64,000 nt of DNA from Hahella sp. HN01 (GCF_018986435.1 NZ_JAHMIN010000015.1:1-64000); one strand, 5' to 3'; counted from the stretch's first letter, positions 24,939-34,414 are shown. Program-made: numbers and translations. The notes: generated from the letters alone by a model not told the origin.

Positions 24939-26105
24939 ATGAGAATAAAAGAGTCTTGTATAAGTCTTGGTCTCTCAACGCTGTGTATCGTGAGCCCGGC
25001 CCACGCCGACAACGACAGAATTCACTTCAACGGATTCGGCACTATCGTCGCCGCCACTACCTTTGACGATGAAAAACCTTATTTTTCCTACGACGACGAC
25101 TTTAACTTCAAGAACGAGTCCCTGTTCGGCCTGCAGGTGCGTGGCGACATGGGAGAAAACCTCTCCGCCACGGCGCAGATCATCGCTCGCGGCTCGGAAG
25201 ATCACGACGCCGAGTTCGAGTGGGCCTATGTCACCTACGCCATCGACAATAACTGGACCGTTAAGGCGGGTCGTTTCCGAACGCCTTTTTTCGAATACAG
25301 CGACACCATTGATGTCGGCTACGCTTACCACTGGGTCAGGCCACCCAAATTTGTTTACGTGCCCCTGTTTAAAAACCTGGACGGTTTGAACATTACCTAC
25401 GCCTCGCAAATGCGTCAGTTCGACTCTACCCTGAACTTCTTCTATGGCTCGGTGCAAGAGGACATCCCTATCGGTCAGGTGGACCTGAAGTTCGTCTATG
25501 GCGGCTCCTGGCGCATCGGCGTTGACTGGATCAGCATGCGCTTCTCCTACTTCCGCTCGAAGCTTTCCATACCCGCCATCGCGCCTGGCCTGGATAGTAT
25601 CCTGCCTCCGGAAGACCCAGGCGCTCCAGCACCTTCCGGCCCGACAGTGTCAGAGGAAGTCGCCGACGCCATTCGCGCCAATGACGATCGCGGCGCCTTC
25701 GGCAGCATCTCTTTGAAAGTGGAATACGATAACTTTTTCGCCGTGGCGGAAGTCACCAGATCGGAAATTGAAGACAGTATCTTCCCTGATCCGCTGGGGT
25801 ATTACGCCTCCGTCGGCTACACCATGGGCAAGTTCACTCCCCACCTCACTTATGAGGTTTTCGACACCAGCCCGAGAAGAAGTATTCTCGACGGGGTGTC
25901 TGAATCCGATCCTGTTTACTCGACATTGGAAGGCATCATTGAAGGCACGGATCAGGACAACAAAGTCATCACGATCGGCGTACGTTATGACTTCCATCAC
26001 AGCGCTTCACTAAAGTTCGACTTCAGCAAAATAAACTACGACAAGGACGGAGCTAACCGCATCGACACCCAGTTATTCAGCACTGCGATTAGTTTCGTTT
26101 TTTAA
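24939..26105 (+). CDS. Porin-like outer-membrane protein
   Basis: 388 residues. Signal peptide ending near SPAHA, then RIHFNGFGTIVAATTFD, a first barrel strand. Further porin features are YVTYAIDNNWTVKAGRFRTPFF, a motif common in phosphate- or anion-selective and related porins, and a C-terminal Phe (SFVF). GCAGGG precedes the ATG. It is 11 bases upstream of a short phosphate-binding-like gene, so the two form an operon. Substrate not determinable. Confidence 0.75.
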   Translation: MRIKESCISLGLSTLCIVSPAHADNDRIHFNGFGTIVAATTFDDEKPYFSYDDDFNFKNESLFGLQVRGDMGENLSATAQIIARGSEDHDAEFEWAYVTYAIDNNWTVKAGRFRTPFFEYSDTIDVGYAYHWVRPPKFVYVPLFKNLDGLNITYASQMRQFDSTLNFFYGSVQEDIPIGQVDLKFVYGGSWRIGVDWISMRFSYFRSKLSIPAIAPGLDSILPPEDPGAPAPSGPTVSEEVADAIRANDDRGAFGSISLKVEYDNFFAVAEVTRSEIEDSIFPDPLGYYASVGYTMGKFTPHLTYEVFDTSPRRSILDGVSESDPVYSTLEGIIEGTDQDNKVITIGVRYDFHHSASLKFDFSKINYDKDGANRIDTQLFSTAISFVF

Positions 26106-26116
26106 GGAGCGCCGAC

Positions 26117-26539
26117 ATGTTAAGACTCATTACTATCGTGTTTGCTCTCATCTACCCGCTGCTGCAGGCGCAAGCCGTGGAAGCCGAGGTCGCTATCATC
26201 GTTAATCCGAAAGCGAATCTTGATCTGAGCAATGAAGATATCCAGAAGCTGTTCATGGCGAAGCAGGCTTTCTTGCCCAACGGAGAAAAAGCCACCATCG
26301 TCTCCATCGACAGCTCCTCTGCACTGTTCGAAGAGTTTTGCGCCAAAGTCGTCAACAAAGGCTCGCGCCAGTTCCTCTCCTACTGGTCCCGGCTGATCTT
26401 CACCGGTAAAGCCGCTCCCATGATCACCGCCGCCAGCAATCAGGACATCAAAGAGCTGGTGGCGAAGAATCTCAACTACATCGGTTTTATATCCGCCGCG
26501 GACTTGGATGAAACGGTAAAGGCGGTAAAAACATACTAA
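26117..26539 (+). CDS. Short PstS-like periplasmic binding-domain protein
   Basis: 140 residues with signal peptide (about 1-20) and VAIIVNPKANLDLSNEDIQKLF, the first segment of the PBP-like phosphate-binding fold; later YWSRLIFTGKAAP and AKNLNYIGFISAADL. It is about half the length of PstS, a size class common next to porins and sensory proteins. GGAG site ahead of the ATG. Cotranscribed with the porin. Actual phosphate binding is uncertain. Confidence 0.75.
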   Translation: MLRLITIVFALIYPLLQAQAVEAEVAIIVNPKANLDLSNEDIQKLFMAKQAFLPNGEKATIVSIDSSSALFEEFCAKVVNKGSRQFLSYWSRLIFTGKAAPMITAASNQDIKELVAKNLNYIGFISAADLDETVKAVKTY

Positions 26540-26847
26540 GACTTATTAAAATGGTCGCCCCACACAACGGTGTAAAACCTCTTTCATACCTTGTGGTGGC
26601 GCATTATCCATTCTTGGTCTGAGGCGTCCCAATCAATTAATCAGTATGCCGTTCCTTTTAATTTCTTCTTTGACTCGACAGTCTTCCAGCTCAGGAAGGT
26701 GCTAGCCTGAAGTCATTCTATCCGCCATTTGATTCCAATCTAAAACTACGCGCCCTCCCGCAAAGTATTCTCATGAGGAGCGCGAGATGGATGACGCGAG
26801 CCATCCCGGCGCCCAATATCATGAGTAACCCAAGTCGGACGATAGTT
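26540..26847. other. Convergent gap
   Basis: 308 bases between two convergent genes. It contains an imperfect inverted repeat CGCCCCACACAA / TTGTGGTGGCG (26556-26567, 26591-26601) without T-tract, which may be a weak terminator. No gene was recognised. Confidence 0.4.
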
Positions 26848-27708
26848 TCAGCCTGGGTCTGCGTGTTGCTTGCGATACTTGAGCGGCGATTCGTTAAAGT
26901 ATTTGGCGAAGACCTCATAGAACCGAGTGACGGAGGAAAAGCCGCTGGCGAAAGCGATCTCAATCACCTGGTCCTGAGAGTACAGCAACAATCGGCGGGC
27001 ATGATTCACTCGTAAGTCAGTCAGATACTCCAGTACGGACATTCCCACTGCTTTCTTGAACACGCTCATGGCGAAATTCTTGTGCAGTCCGACTCCGTCC
27101 GCCACATCAGCGATCGTGATGGGCGTTCGATAGTTGCCATTAATAAACTCCACCATGCAATGCGCATGGTGCAAGTGCCGGCTGCGATATTCACCACAGC
27201 CGCCTTGCCCGGATTTACATGGATTACGCATGATCATGCGGCGTAGAAACAGGGTGATCTCGTCCAGCACCAAATCCTGCAGCGGTCCATCCAGACACCG
27301 CAGCTCCTGCACCCAACGCCCTACCGCATCAAGGGATAGCAAGCCCGTTGCATTAGCGCGATAAGGCGTCCCGCGAATCAGCAAATGTTTGAACATTTCA
27401 TTCGCGCACATATCCGTGAGTAGAAACAAAGGCAGGCGTAGCTGCAGCAGCAAGGCGTTCTTGTCCGCCGAAACCAGCTGATGCCGGTGTAATGCGGAAA
27501 AACAGATGACGTCGCCGCTTTCCAGCTCATACAACTGATCGAGGTAACTCAGCCTCATGGAGCCGGATAGAAGGATATTGATTTCAAGGTGGCAGTGTTG
27601 ATGTGAGCCTCCCATGATCTCGGGCTCACCAAAGTGAAAACTGACCAGTCCAGAGGCGTCAGTATGCGTATTGGCGTCATGCCTATCGTGAATAGAAGGA
27701 CTTTTCAT
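26848..27708 (-). CDS. AraC family regulator 1 of the sugar locus
   Basis: 286 residues: N-terminal cupin-like sensing domain (HQHCHLEINILLSGSMRLSY, DVICFSALHRHQL) and C-terminal double helix-turn-helix (ITIADVADGVGLHKNFAMSVF and VIEIAFASGFSSVTRFYEVF). It is a clear paralogue of the regulator at 30381: they share HQHCHLEI.IL, the LVLDEIT/LILDEIT segment and VGLHKNFAM. It lies last in the minus-strand sugar region. Likely sugar-responsive regulator of the isomerase, kinase or transporter genes. Confidence 0.85.
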   Translation of the reverse strand: MKSPSIHDRHDANTHTDASGLVSFHFGEPEIMGGSHQHCHLEINILLSGSMRLSYLDQLYELESGDVICFSALHRHQLVSADKNALLLQLRLPLFLLTDMCANEMFKHLLIRGTPYRANATGLLSLDAVGRWVQELRCLDGPLQDLVLDEITLFLRRMIMRNPCKSGQGGCGEYRSRHLHHAHCMVEFINGNYRTPITIADVADGVGLHKNFAMSVFKKAVGMSVLEYLTDLRVNHARRLLLYSQDQVIEIAFASGFSSVTRFYEVFAKYFNESPLKYRKQHADPG

Positions 27709-27721
27709 TGCTTTCCCCGTG

Positions 27722-27736
27722 TTATTTTTATTCAGG
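27722..27736 (-). repeat. 15-base element upstream of AraC regulator 1
   Basis: CCTGAATAAAAATAA (read on the minus strand), 14 bases before the ATG. The identical 15-mer lies 16 bases before the paralogous regulator at 31251-31265. It may be a shared promoter or operator part, or a trace of duplication. Confidence 0.5.
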
Positions 27737-28010
27737 AATAAGCGAGACTACTCAGCAGTGTCAGACGAACAGCAAATATATTCCATAAAACCAATAATTG
27801 GAATAAATTTTCCACACAAGGAAATCTGACTCGAATATTCTATCTGCCTGAATATCTCTTGCTTACTGCGTTCCGGCTGGGGGCATTTTTGCTTTTGTTG
27901 TTTTTTTACTTCATTTTTACAGCGCTTCATTCTAACGCCAGCTTGGACAAAAAAACAACAAAGCATCCTGTATTTAGCTAACAACTGGTTTGATACTTTA
28001 TGAAAAGCAT

Positions 28011-28046
28011 AAAAAAGCCGCTTTTCCCTTTCTCAGGTAAAGCGGC
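28011..28046 (-). terminator. Terminator after the AGE-family gene
   Basis: Stem GCCGCTTT/AAAGCGGC (28017-28024, 28039-28046). Read on the minus strand it is followed by six T; on the plus strand by CTTTTT, so it may work both ways. The rest of the 399-base gap 27709-28107 is A+T-rich and without a gene that I can support; it must contain the promoter of AraC regulator 1. Confidence 0.85.
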
Positions 28047-28107
28047 CTTTTTGACATTCACATTTCAAAAAAAGAAATAAATATTACCTATATTTCTGAC
28101 TATTCCG

Positions 28108-29313
28108 TCAGATTGACGAAGCGCGCAGCACGCGCAATGTCTCCAGACAGGCATTCAAGGAGTGATAGTCACACTTCGCGCCAGCCTCACTCTTCTTATC
28201 TGTAACTTTGGAGTTATCCGCATTAAGAATTCGATACCAGGCGCCATGATCATGGTCGACAAAATGCGTCCAGGAATATTCCCAAAGACGCTCATACCAC
28301 CGCCAATAGCCTTCGTTTCCTGTCGCCTCGCCCAGCAACGCCGCCGCCGCGAAGCTTTCCGCTTGCACCCAGAAATATTTATCGTCATCGCAAATACTCT
28401 GGTCTGGAGCAAAGCCGTAAAACAGTCCGCCGTGACGATCATCCCAAGCGGCTTCCATAGCACGATCAAACAGCTCACGCGCTTTAGCGGTCAACCAGGG
28501 TAAATCGCTGTGACGGGCGAGCATCAATAGCAGTTTGGTCCATTCAGTCTGATGGCCCGGCTGAAATCCCCAAGGCTTATAAAGGTTCTTGGGATCGTCT
28601 TTGTTGTAGTCCCAATCGATATCCAGGCCCAGGGTAAAGTGTTCCCACACTAACCCGTCAGACTTGCCTCCAAGTTCCAACACCACCTTCTCCGCCAGCT
28701 CAATGGCGCGGGCCAGAAAACGCGAGTCCGAGGTGGCTTCATAGGCGGCGATCATCGCTTCACAGGCGTGCATATTGGCGTTCTGACCGCGATAGTCCGA
28801 CACCTGACTCCAATCAGCGCTGATTTCATCCGCATAGAGCCCTTGTTGCGGCTGCCAGAAGTGTTTTTCCATCAGCTCCCAGGCTGCATATAAATCCTCG
28901 CGCGCCGACTCTTCTCCGGCGCTGACCGCCGAGGCGAACGCCAGAATCAGAAAGGCGTAGCCATAGCAGTACTGCCGCTGGTCTGCGGGTTGGTAGTCCT
29001 TGAAGGTCCACACATAACCGGGCGCATCCGCACGCTTGTGCGCCTCACGCAGATAGGCCAGTCCGTGTTCGGCCCAGGCCAGCCATTGCGCCCGCTCTTC
29101 CTCGTTGCGCGCATCCAAAAACTGGTGCGCCTGATAAAAGTTGAACGTCATCCGGCAACTGCTGACCAGATGCTTGTCGCCATGCGCAAACACGCGGCCA
29201 TCATCATAATAGTTTTGAAAATAGCCGCCCCGCTCGTCACGGCCCGCGCGCAGATAAAAATCCAATATCTCGCGGCTATGCGCAGTTAAAAAATCCCTGC
29301 TTCTGAAATTCAT
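28108..29313 (-). CDS. AGE-family sugar isomerase/epimerase, probably mannose isomerase
   Basis: 401 residues of the N-acylglucosamine 2-epimerase fold, an (alpha/alpha)6 barrel. Seen are SSCRMTFNFYQAHQ, GFQPGHQTEWTKLLLML, with the PGH-x-x-E/W active-site motif, and KCDYHSLNACLETL near the C-terminus, as in the YihS/mannose isomerase branch. Its ATG overlaps the kinase stop by 4 bases. With a fructokinase-type gene directly upstream, conversion of mannose to fructose followed by phosphorylation is the most economical reading. Epimerisation of N-acylglucosamine or a disaccharide is less likely. Confidence 0.78.
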   Translation of the reverse strand: MNFRSRDFLTAHSREILDFYLRAGRDERGGYFQNYYDDGRVFAHGDKHLVSSCRMTFNFYQAHQFLDARNEEERAQWLAWAEHGLAYLREAHKRADAPGYVWTFKDYQPADQRQYCYGYAFLILAFASAVSAGEESAREDLYAAWELMEKHFWQPQQGLYADEISADWSQVSDYRGQNANMHACEAMIAAYEATSDSRFLARAIELAEKVVLELGGKSDGLVWEHFTLGLDIDWDYNKDDPKNLYKPWGFQPGHQTEWTKLLLMLARHSDLPWLTAKARELFDRAMEAAWDDRHGGLFYGFAPDQSICDDDKYFWVQAESFAAAALLGEATGNEGYWRWYERLWEYSWTHFVDHDHGAWYRILNADNSKVTDKKSEAGAKCDYHSLNACLETLRVLRASSI

Positions 29314-30281
29314 TCACCCAGCTCCCAAAAACGACTGACTTCAGACCAGTCAGGCAACGCAGGAAAAGCCCCTTGCCGACTTACTGTTAATGCGCCGCAC
29401 TGGGAAGCGAAACGCACCAGCGCGGCGACCTGTGATTGTGAATTGAGCAGCGCCGCCTGGTCGCCGCATTTCGACAATCCAAACAATATGGCGCCCATGA
29501 ACGAATCCCCCGCCGCCGTGGTGTCCACCGCCTTCACTGGCGGTGTCGCCTCCTCTCCAGAAAACGCGAGGGAGACATAACGAATAGGCTTACCGCCGTC
29601 CGTCACCAGGATCAACTTCACCCCCTGTTGCAGCCAGCTCTGACAAAGCGCCTCGGAATCAGCGCCTGCAGCGAGATACTCCAGCTCATCCAGAGACAGC
29701 TTTAATAAGTGGGAAGAGGCCGCCAAACGAATGATCACTTCTTTATCCGCATGTCCCGACGCCCACAGATTATGGCGCAGATTCACGTCAAAGCTGATGA
29801 CGCAGCCAGCGTCTTTGGCTCTTTGCAGCGCGCTCTCAGTGACGGCGGCGATCGAGGGCGTCGTGAGGGTGTTAGAGCAATAATGAAAGACGGAAGCGCC
29901 CGCAAACCAAGCCGGAGCGACCTGCTCCGCCTGCAAAACCATATCCGCGGAGCCATCTCGATAAAAAGAAAACGTACGCTCGCCCGAGTCGTCCAGCATC
30001 ACGAACGCCAGGGCGGTTTTCGCCGTCGGATGAAACAGCAGCTGGCTGGTGTCCACGCCATAGGCTTGCAGCGCATGAGCCAGAAAACGGCCGAATTCAT
30101 CTTCTCCCACCTGCCCCGCAAACCTGGCGTCGCCTCCCAGCTTGGCGATGGCTACCGCCACATTGGCCGGTGCGCCGCCAGGAAACTGTTTGAATTTGCG
30201 CAGGCGTAGAGGGGCTTCCTCATCCTGTCCGATATTCAGAAAATCAATGAGGGCTTCACCAAAACAAACGACTGTGCTCAT
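29310..30281 (-). CDS. PfkB-family sugar kinase, probably fructokinase
   Basis: 323 residues. N-terminal PfkB signature FPGGAPANVAVAIAKLGG and C-terminal DTTAAGDSFMGAILFGL with the catalytic Asp (usual DTTGAGD has one Gly changed to Ala). The opening VVCFGEALIDF is typical of bacterial fructokinases. The ATG at 30281 is taken as start. Coupled by ATGA to the isomerase gene. Product of the isomerase (fructose) would be the natural substrate, giving fructose 6-phosphate. Confidence 0.82.
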   Translation of the reverse strand: MSTVVCFGEALIDFLNIGQDEEAPLRLRKFKQFPGGAPANVAVAIAKLGGDARFAGQVGEDEFGRFLAHALQAYGVDTSQLLFHPTAKTALAFVMLDDSGERTFSFYRDGSADMVLQAEQVAPAWFAGASVFHYCSNTLTTPSIAAVTESALQRAKDAGCVISFDVNLRHNLWASGHADKEVIIRLAASSHLLKLSLDELEYLAAGADSEALCQSWLQQGVKLILVTDGGKPIRYVSLAFSGEEATPPVKAVDTTAAGDSFMGAILFGLSKCGDQAALLNSQSQVAALVRFASQCGALTVSRQGAFPALPDWSEVSRFWELGE

Positions 30282-30380
30282 AGTTACCAATCCGCTAACT
30301 CATTCCGGGGCTAAACATTATAAGTCGAAGTCGGCGACAGATTTATCGCCGAAAATGCCCTGGTTATACACCTCTTCCTC

Positions 30381-31235
30381 TCAGTCGTCTCCTACCAAAG
30401 CGCAACTTTTCCGATACTTTTGCGGCGACTCGCCAAAGTATTTCGCAAACACTTCGTAGAACCGCGTCACGGAGGAAAAACCGCTGGCGTAGGCGATCTG
30501 AGTCACCTGCTCCCCAGTGTATTGCAACATACGGCGGGCATGATGCACCCGCAGCGCGGTCAGATACTCTAGAATCGACATTCCCAGGGTTTTCTTGAAC
30601 AGCGTCATGGCGAAGTTCTTGTGCAGCCCCACATGGTCCGCTACATCGCAAACGCTAATAGACGCATGATAATTGTCATTGATGAACTGCAGCATCACGG
30701 GAATATGCTGGCTGACTTTGAGCCCCGAGACGCCTGGGATCTGTTGATCAGGCGGGGTGTAACAGGCGTCCTTGAACAGTCGCCGCAACAACAGCGTTAT
30801 TTCATCCAGAATGAGGTCATCCAGGGCGGGGTCACGTAACCGCAGTTCCGCCACCCATCGCGCCAACATAGTATCGTCCACCAATCCAGCGCACCGCGCG
30901 CGACAGGGAACGCCATGAAACAGTTGCTGTTTCACGCCACAGGAAAGTTGCAGATTGAACAAGGCGAAAAGAGGGAGCCTAAAGCTGTACGCCACGGCGT
31001 CATCGCTCACAGCGCCAAACTGATGAAAGTGCAACGCGGAATAACATAAAAGGTCTCCGGCGAACAGTTTCATCGTCTGTTGACCATACAGCATCTCAAC
31101 ACTGCCGCGGGTCAGAATAAGAATCTCCAGATGGCAGTGCTGATGCGCAGCCGCCATAGCTTCCGGCTGGTGGCGTTCGCCTTCCAGCTCAAATCCGTAC
31201 GGATGGCTTTCTCGGCCATAGGATTGACCAATCAT
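30381..31235 (-). CDS. AraC family regulator 2 of the sugar locus
   Basis: 284 residues, same architecture as the regulator at 26848: cupin-like HQHCHLEILILTRGSVEMLY, then helix-turn-helix units ISVCDVADHVGLHKNFAMTLF and VTQIAYASGFSSVTRFYEVF. It sits between the transporter ATPase gene and the kinase-isomerase pair. The upstream 15-mer shared with its paralogue suggests common control. Likely local regulator of sugar uptake and catabolism. Confidence 0.85.
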   Translation of the reverse strand: MIGQSYGRESHPYGFELEGERHQPEAMAAAHQHCHLEILILTRGSVEMLYGQQTMKLFAGDLLCYSALHFHQFGAVSDDAVAYSFRLPLFALFNLQLSCGVKQQLFHGVPCRARCAGLVDDTMLARWVAELRLRDPALDDLILDEITLLLRRLFKDACYTPPDQQIPGVSGLKVSQHIPVMLQFINDNYHASISVCDVADHVGLHKNFAMTLFKKTLGMSILEYLTALRVHHARRMLQYTGEQVTQIAYASGFSSVTRFYEVFAKYFGESPQKYRKSCALVGDD

Positions 31236-31250
31236 CGCTTCACCCCCTAA

Positions 31251-31265
31251 TTATTTTTATTCAGG
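31251..31265 (-). repeat. 15-base element upstream of AraC regulator 2
   Basis: Identical copy of CCTGAATAAAAATAA at 27722-27736, here 16 bases before the ATG and followed by a GGGGG-type ribosome binding site. Confidence 0.5.
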
Positions 31266-31343
31266 TAAAGGCATGCCCGGGGCGCAGTCGCCGAGGCAAA
31301 GCCTCAGCGAGCGCCATGAGCTTAATATTTTTTTAGTGAACGC

Positions 31344-31382
31344 AAAAACGCCCGGGTCTGATTCGCAGCAGAGGCTCCGGGC
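31344..31382 (-). terminator. Terminator after the transporter ATPase gene
   Basis: Stem GCCCGG/CCGGGC (31350-31355, 31377-31382); on the minus strand it is followed by GTTTTTG. It separates the importer operon from the AraC-kinase-isomerase genes. Confidence 0.65.
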
Positions 31383-31390
31383 TAAAAGAC

Positions 31391-32509
31391 CTAGCCGATA
31401 CGGGCCTGGCTCTCGATATCGAAGAAAACGGCTTTGGACAGATCGAGCATCAGGTTCATCTTTTCACCCAGCTTGCCCGCGCTGTCAGGCGCTACACGAC
31501 AGCTCACTTCCGTGCCGTTCAGATGAATGTGCATAACGGTATCCGGTCCGGTAGGCTCAACCATATCGATCTCAGCCTCCAGCACCATAACATCGGCTCT
31601 CTCCACTTCATGCGGATTCACCTGAGTCACCCTTTCAGGACGCAGACCCAGAGTCACCTGCTTGCCAACGTAGTTAGTCAGGCAGGCTCCGCGCTCGCCC
31701 AGAGGCAGACTGTAAGTGCGACCGTCACGGGTAGTGACTTTCGCCACCAGGCCGCCGCCTTCGTTTTGGATCTGCACCGGAATGAAGTTCATCGCGGGTG
31801 AGCCCATGAAACCGGCAACGAAGATGTTGGCGGGTTCATCATAGATCTCTTGCGGGGTGCCGAATTGCTGCACGATACCGTCTTTCATGACCGCGATGCG
31901 GTCCGCCAGGGTCATCGCCTCGATCTGGTCGTGCGTCACGTAGACGATGGTGGTGCCCAGATTCTGGTGCAGCTTTTTGATTTCCGTCCGCATTTCCACC
32001 CGCAACTTGGCGTCCAGGTTACTCAGCGGCTCGTCGAACAGATAAATCTTGGGTTTACGCGCCAACGCCCGCCCCATGGCCACACGCTGACGCTGACCAC
32101 CGGAAAGCTGGGAAGGCTTGCGGTCCAGCAAATGCTCAATTTGCAGCATTTTCGCCACACGCTCTACTTCAGCCGTGCGCTCGTCTTTTGGCACCTTGCG
32201 CATTTCCAGACCGAACGAGATGTTGTCGCGTACGTTCATGCTTGGATACAGCGCATAGCTTTGGAACACCATAGCGATGTCGCGATCTTTCGGGCTACGA
32301 CCGGAAACGTCTTCGCCACCGATCAAAATAGCGCCGTCGGTGATCTCCTCCAGTCCTGCGATGCTGTTCATCAGCGTGGACTTGCCACAGCCGGACGGAC
32401 CGACAAGGATCAAAAACTCGCCCTTCTCGATGCTGATGTTAATGCCTTTGAGGACTTCCGTTTTACCGCCGTAGGTCTTACGAACGTTTTGAATTTCTAA
32501 TGCAGCCAT
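31391..32509 (-). CDS. gtsD: Sugar ABC importer ATPase (GtsD/MalK type)
   Basis: 372 residues: Walker A GPSGCGKST, signature LSGGQRQRVAMGRAL, Walker B KIYLFDEPLSNLDAKLR, H-loop YVTHDQIEAM, and a C-terminal MalK-like regulatory TOBE domain (LGLRPERVTQ). Cytoplasmic ATPase of a CUT1-family importer, dimeric with the two permeases encoded just upstream. Last gene of the importer operon. Confidence 0.88.
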   Translation of the reverse strand: MAALEIQNVRKTYGGKTEVLKGINISIEKGEFLILVGPSGCGKSTLMNSIAGLEEITDGAILIGGEDVSGRSPKDRDIAMVFQSYALYPSMNVRDNISFGLEMRKVPKDERTAEVERVAKMLQIEHLLDRKPSQLSGGQRQRVAMGRALARKPKIYLFDEPLSNLDAKLRVEMRTEIKKLHQNLGTTIVYVTHDQIEAMTLADRIAVMKDGIVQQFGTPQEIYDEPANIFVAGFMGSPAMNFIPVQIQNEGGGLVAKVTTRDGRTYSLPLGERGACLTNYVGKQVTLGLRPERVTQVNPHEVERADVMVLEAEIDMVEPTGPDTVMHIHLNGTEVSCRVAPDSAGKLGEKMNLMLDLSKAVFFDIESQARIG

Positions 32510-32561
32510 TTAAATTAACCTCGAAACTGTCTTTGTTCTTGTGTGAAAGGCGGCGGCGCGC

Positions 32562-33443
32562 CTAGCCTTTCACAGACCCGGCGGTCAGTCCTCTGACGAA
32601 GTATTTGCCGGCCAGTACGTAAACCAATAGTGTGGGCAGACCCGCGATAATCGCCGCCGCCATGTGCACGTTATATTCCTTCACGCCAGTGGAGGTGTTC
32701 ACCAGGTTGTTCAGTGCAACGGTAATCGGCTGAGTATCGCCGCTGCCGTAGACCACGCCGAACAAGAAGTCGTTCCAGATCTGCGTGGTCTGCCAGATAA
32801 TGGTCACCACAATGATCGGGCCGGAAATCGGCAGCAGGATACGCCAGAAAATAGTGAAGAAACCTGCCCCGTCCAGCTGCGCCGCTTTAACCAGCTCACC
32901 CGGAATATTGATGTAGAAGTTACGGAAAAACAGGGTCGTAAACGCCATACCGTAAACAATGTGCACAAACACCAAGCCAGCAGTAGTATTGGCCAGGCCC
33001 AACAGCCCCAGGGTCTGCGCCATAGGCAGCAACACTACCTGGAACGGAATAAAGCACCCGAACAACAGCAGGCCGAACAACAGCTCGCTTCCACGGAATT
33101 TCCACTTCGTGAACACATAACCGTTCAGGGCGCCCAGGAATGTGGAGATCAGAACCGCCGGCACAACGATTTGCACGGAGTTCCAGAAGTATCCTTCCAC
33201 CCCTTCACAGCGTACGCCTGTGCAAGCAGTGCTCCAGGCTTTGGACCAAGCGTCAAAGACAAACTCGGTCGGCCAGGAAATCAGGTTGCCGCTACGGATG
33301 TCGTCCATTGTTTTGAACGAGGTCAACACCATAACGACCAAGGGCAGCAGGTAAAACAGCGCTGCGGTCAGCAACACGGCGTAGATAAGCCCGCGATTAA
33401 TACGACTCCAGTTCATGGATGATTGCGCAGTCTGATTAACCAT
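32562..33443 (-). CDS. gtsC: Sugar ABC importer permease (GtsC/MalG type)
   Basis: 293 residues, six membrane segments, first at about 17-40. The cytoplasmic EAA loop KAAQLDGAGFFTIFWRILLP contacts the ATPase. The N-terminus and length are those of MalG-class permeases. It overlaps the end of the upstream permease gene by 8 bases. Confidence 0.88.
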   Translation of the reverse strand: MVNQTAQSSMNWSRINRGLIYAVLLTAALFYLLPLVVMVLTSFKTMDDIRSGNLISWPTEFVFDAWSKAWSTACTGVRCEGVEGYFWNSVQIVVPAVLISTFLGALNGYVFTKWKFRGSELLFGLLLFGCFIPFQVVLLPMAQTLGLLGLANTTAGLVFVHIVYGMAFTTLFFRNFYINIPGELVKAAQLDGAGFFTIFWRILLPISGPIIVVTIIWQTTQIWNDFLFGVVYGSGDTQPITVALNNLVNTSTGVKEYNVHMAAAIIAGLPTLLVYVLAGKYFVRGLTAGSVKG

Positions 33444-34371
33444 TACGCGACCCTCTCAATTCTGAGTACAGATAGGGAATCAGGATGGCCAATACGCCGC
33501 CTAACATCAGCATCGCGCTCGCCGCGCCCAAGCCAATCTGGCTACGGGTGAATGAGTGCGCGTACATAAAGGTCGCCGGCAAGTCAGTAGAATAGCCAGG
33601 GCCGCCGCCTGTCATCGCCGCCACCAAGTCGAAACTCTTGATAGCAATGTGAGACAGAATGATAAAGGCGCTGAAAAACACCGGACGCAGACTCGGCAGA
33701 ATAATGCGACGATAGATTTTCGGCAGCGTGGCGCCGTCGATTTGCGCCGCTTGAATAATGGAATTATCGATACCGCGCAGGCCCGCCAGGAACATCGCCA
33801 TCACAAATCCGGATGACTGCCATACGGCGGCGATCACCAGCGTGTAAATGGCCATATTCGGGTCGACAATCCAGTCGAAGCTAAAGCTTTCAAACCCTAG
33901 ATCCCGCACTACTTTTTCCAGACCCAGTCCAGGATTCAGCATCCACTTCCAGGCCGTACCAGTAACGATGAAGGACAACGCCATAGGATACAGATAGACC
34001 GTACGGATCGCGCCTTCCTGACGAATCTTCTGGTCCAGCAGTATCGCCAGGGTCACCCCCAGAACCAGGCAGACCAGAATGAACAGTCCACCAAAAATAC
34101 CCAGGTTGGTGCAAGCCACCAGCCAACGGTCGTTTTCAAACAGCTTTTCGAATTGAAGCAGGCCGACAAAGTCATATGACGGCAGAAAACGCGAATTGGT
34201 CATCGACAGGACCGCCGTCCAGATGATGTAGCCATAGATAAAGACCAGCATCATGACGAACGTCGGAGCCAGCACCATTTTTGGCAGCCAGCGCTCCAAC
34301 CAGGCCAGACCGCCTTTCGCTTTTGCAGTTGCTTCGGGACGATCGTGTGCGCCCATGGATATCGCCCTCAT
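33436..34371 (-). CDS. gtsB: Sugar ABC importer permease (GtsB/MalF type)
   Basis: 311 residues with six membrane segments and EAA loop QAAQIDGATLPKIYRRIILP. The ATG at 34371 is chosen because GAGGGGAA stands just ahead; a start 21 bases earlier has none. It follows the binding-protein gene after a long hairpin that probably lowers permease relative to binding-protein expression. Confidence 0.87.
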   Translation of the reverse strand: MRAISMGAHDRPEATAKAKGGLAWLERWLPKMVLAPTFVMMLVFIYGYIIWTAVLSMTNSRFLPSYDFVGLLQFEKLFENDRWLVACTNLGIFGGLFILVCLVLGVTLAILLDQKIRQEGAIRTVYLYPMALSFIVTGTAWKWMLNPGLGLEKVVRDLGFESFSFDWIVDPNMAIYTLVIAAVWQSSGFVMAMFLAGLRGIDNSIIQAAQIDGATLPKIYRRIILPSLRPVFFSAFIILSHIAIKSFDLVAAMTGGGPGYSTDLPATFMYAHSFTRSQIGLGAASAMLMLGGVLAILIPYLYSELRGSRNG

Positions 34372-34414
34372 GGTTCCCCTCGTTAAAGGCAAGTTTAGGA
34401 TAGAGATGGGGGTT

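Noticed and set aside
27748-27984. Minus-strand 78-codon frame upstream of AraC regulator 1
   Set aside because: Low-complexity Lys/Gln/Cys-rich translation in A+T-rich intergenic DNA, no start signal.
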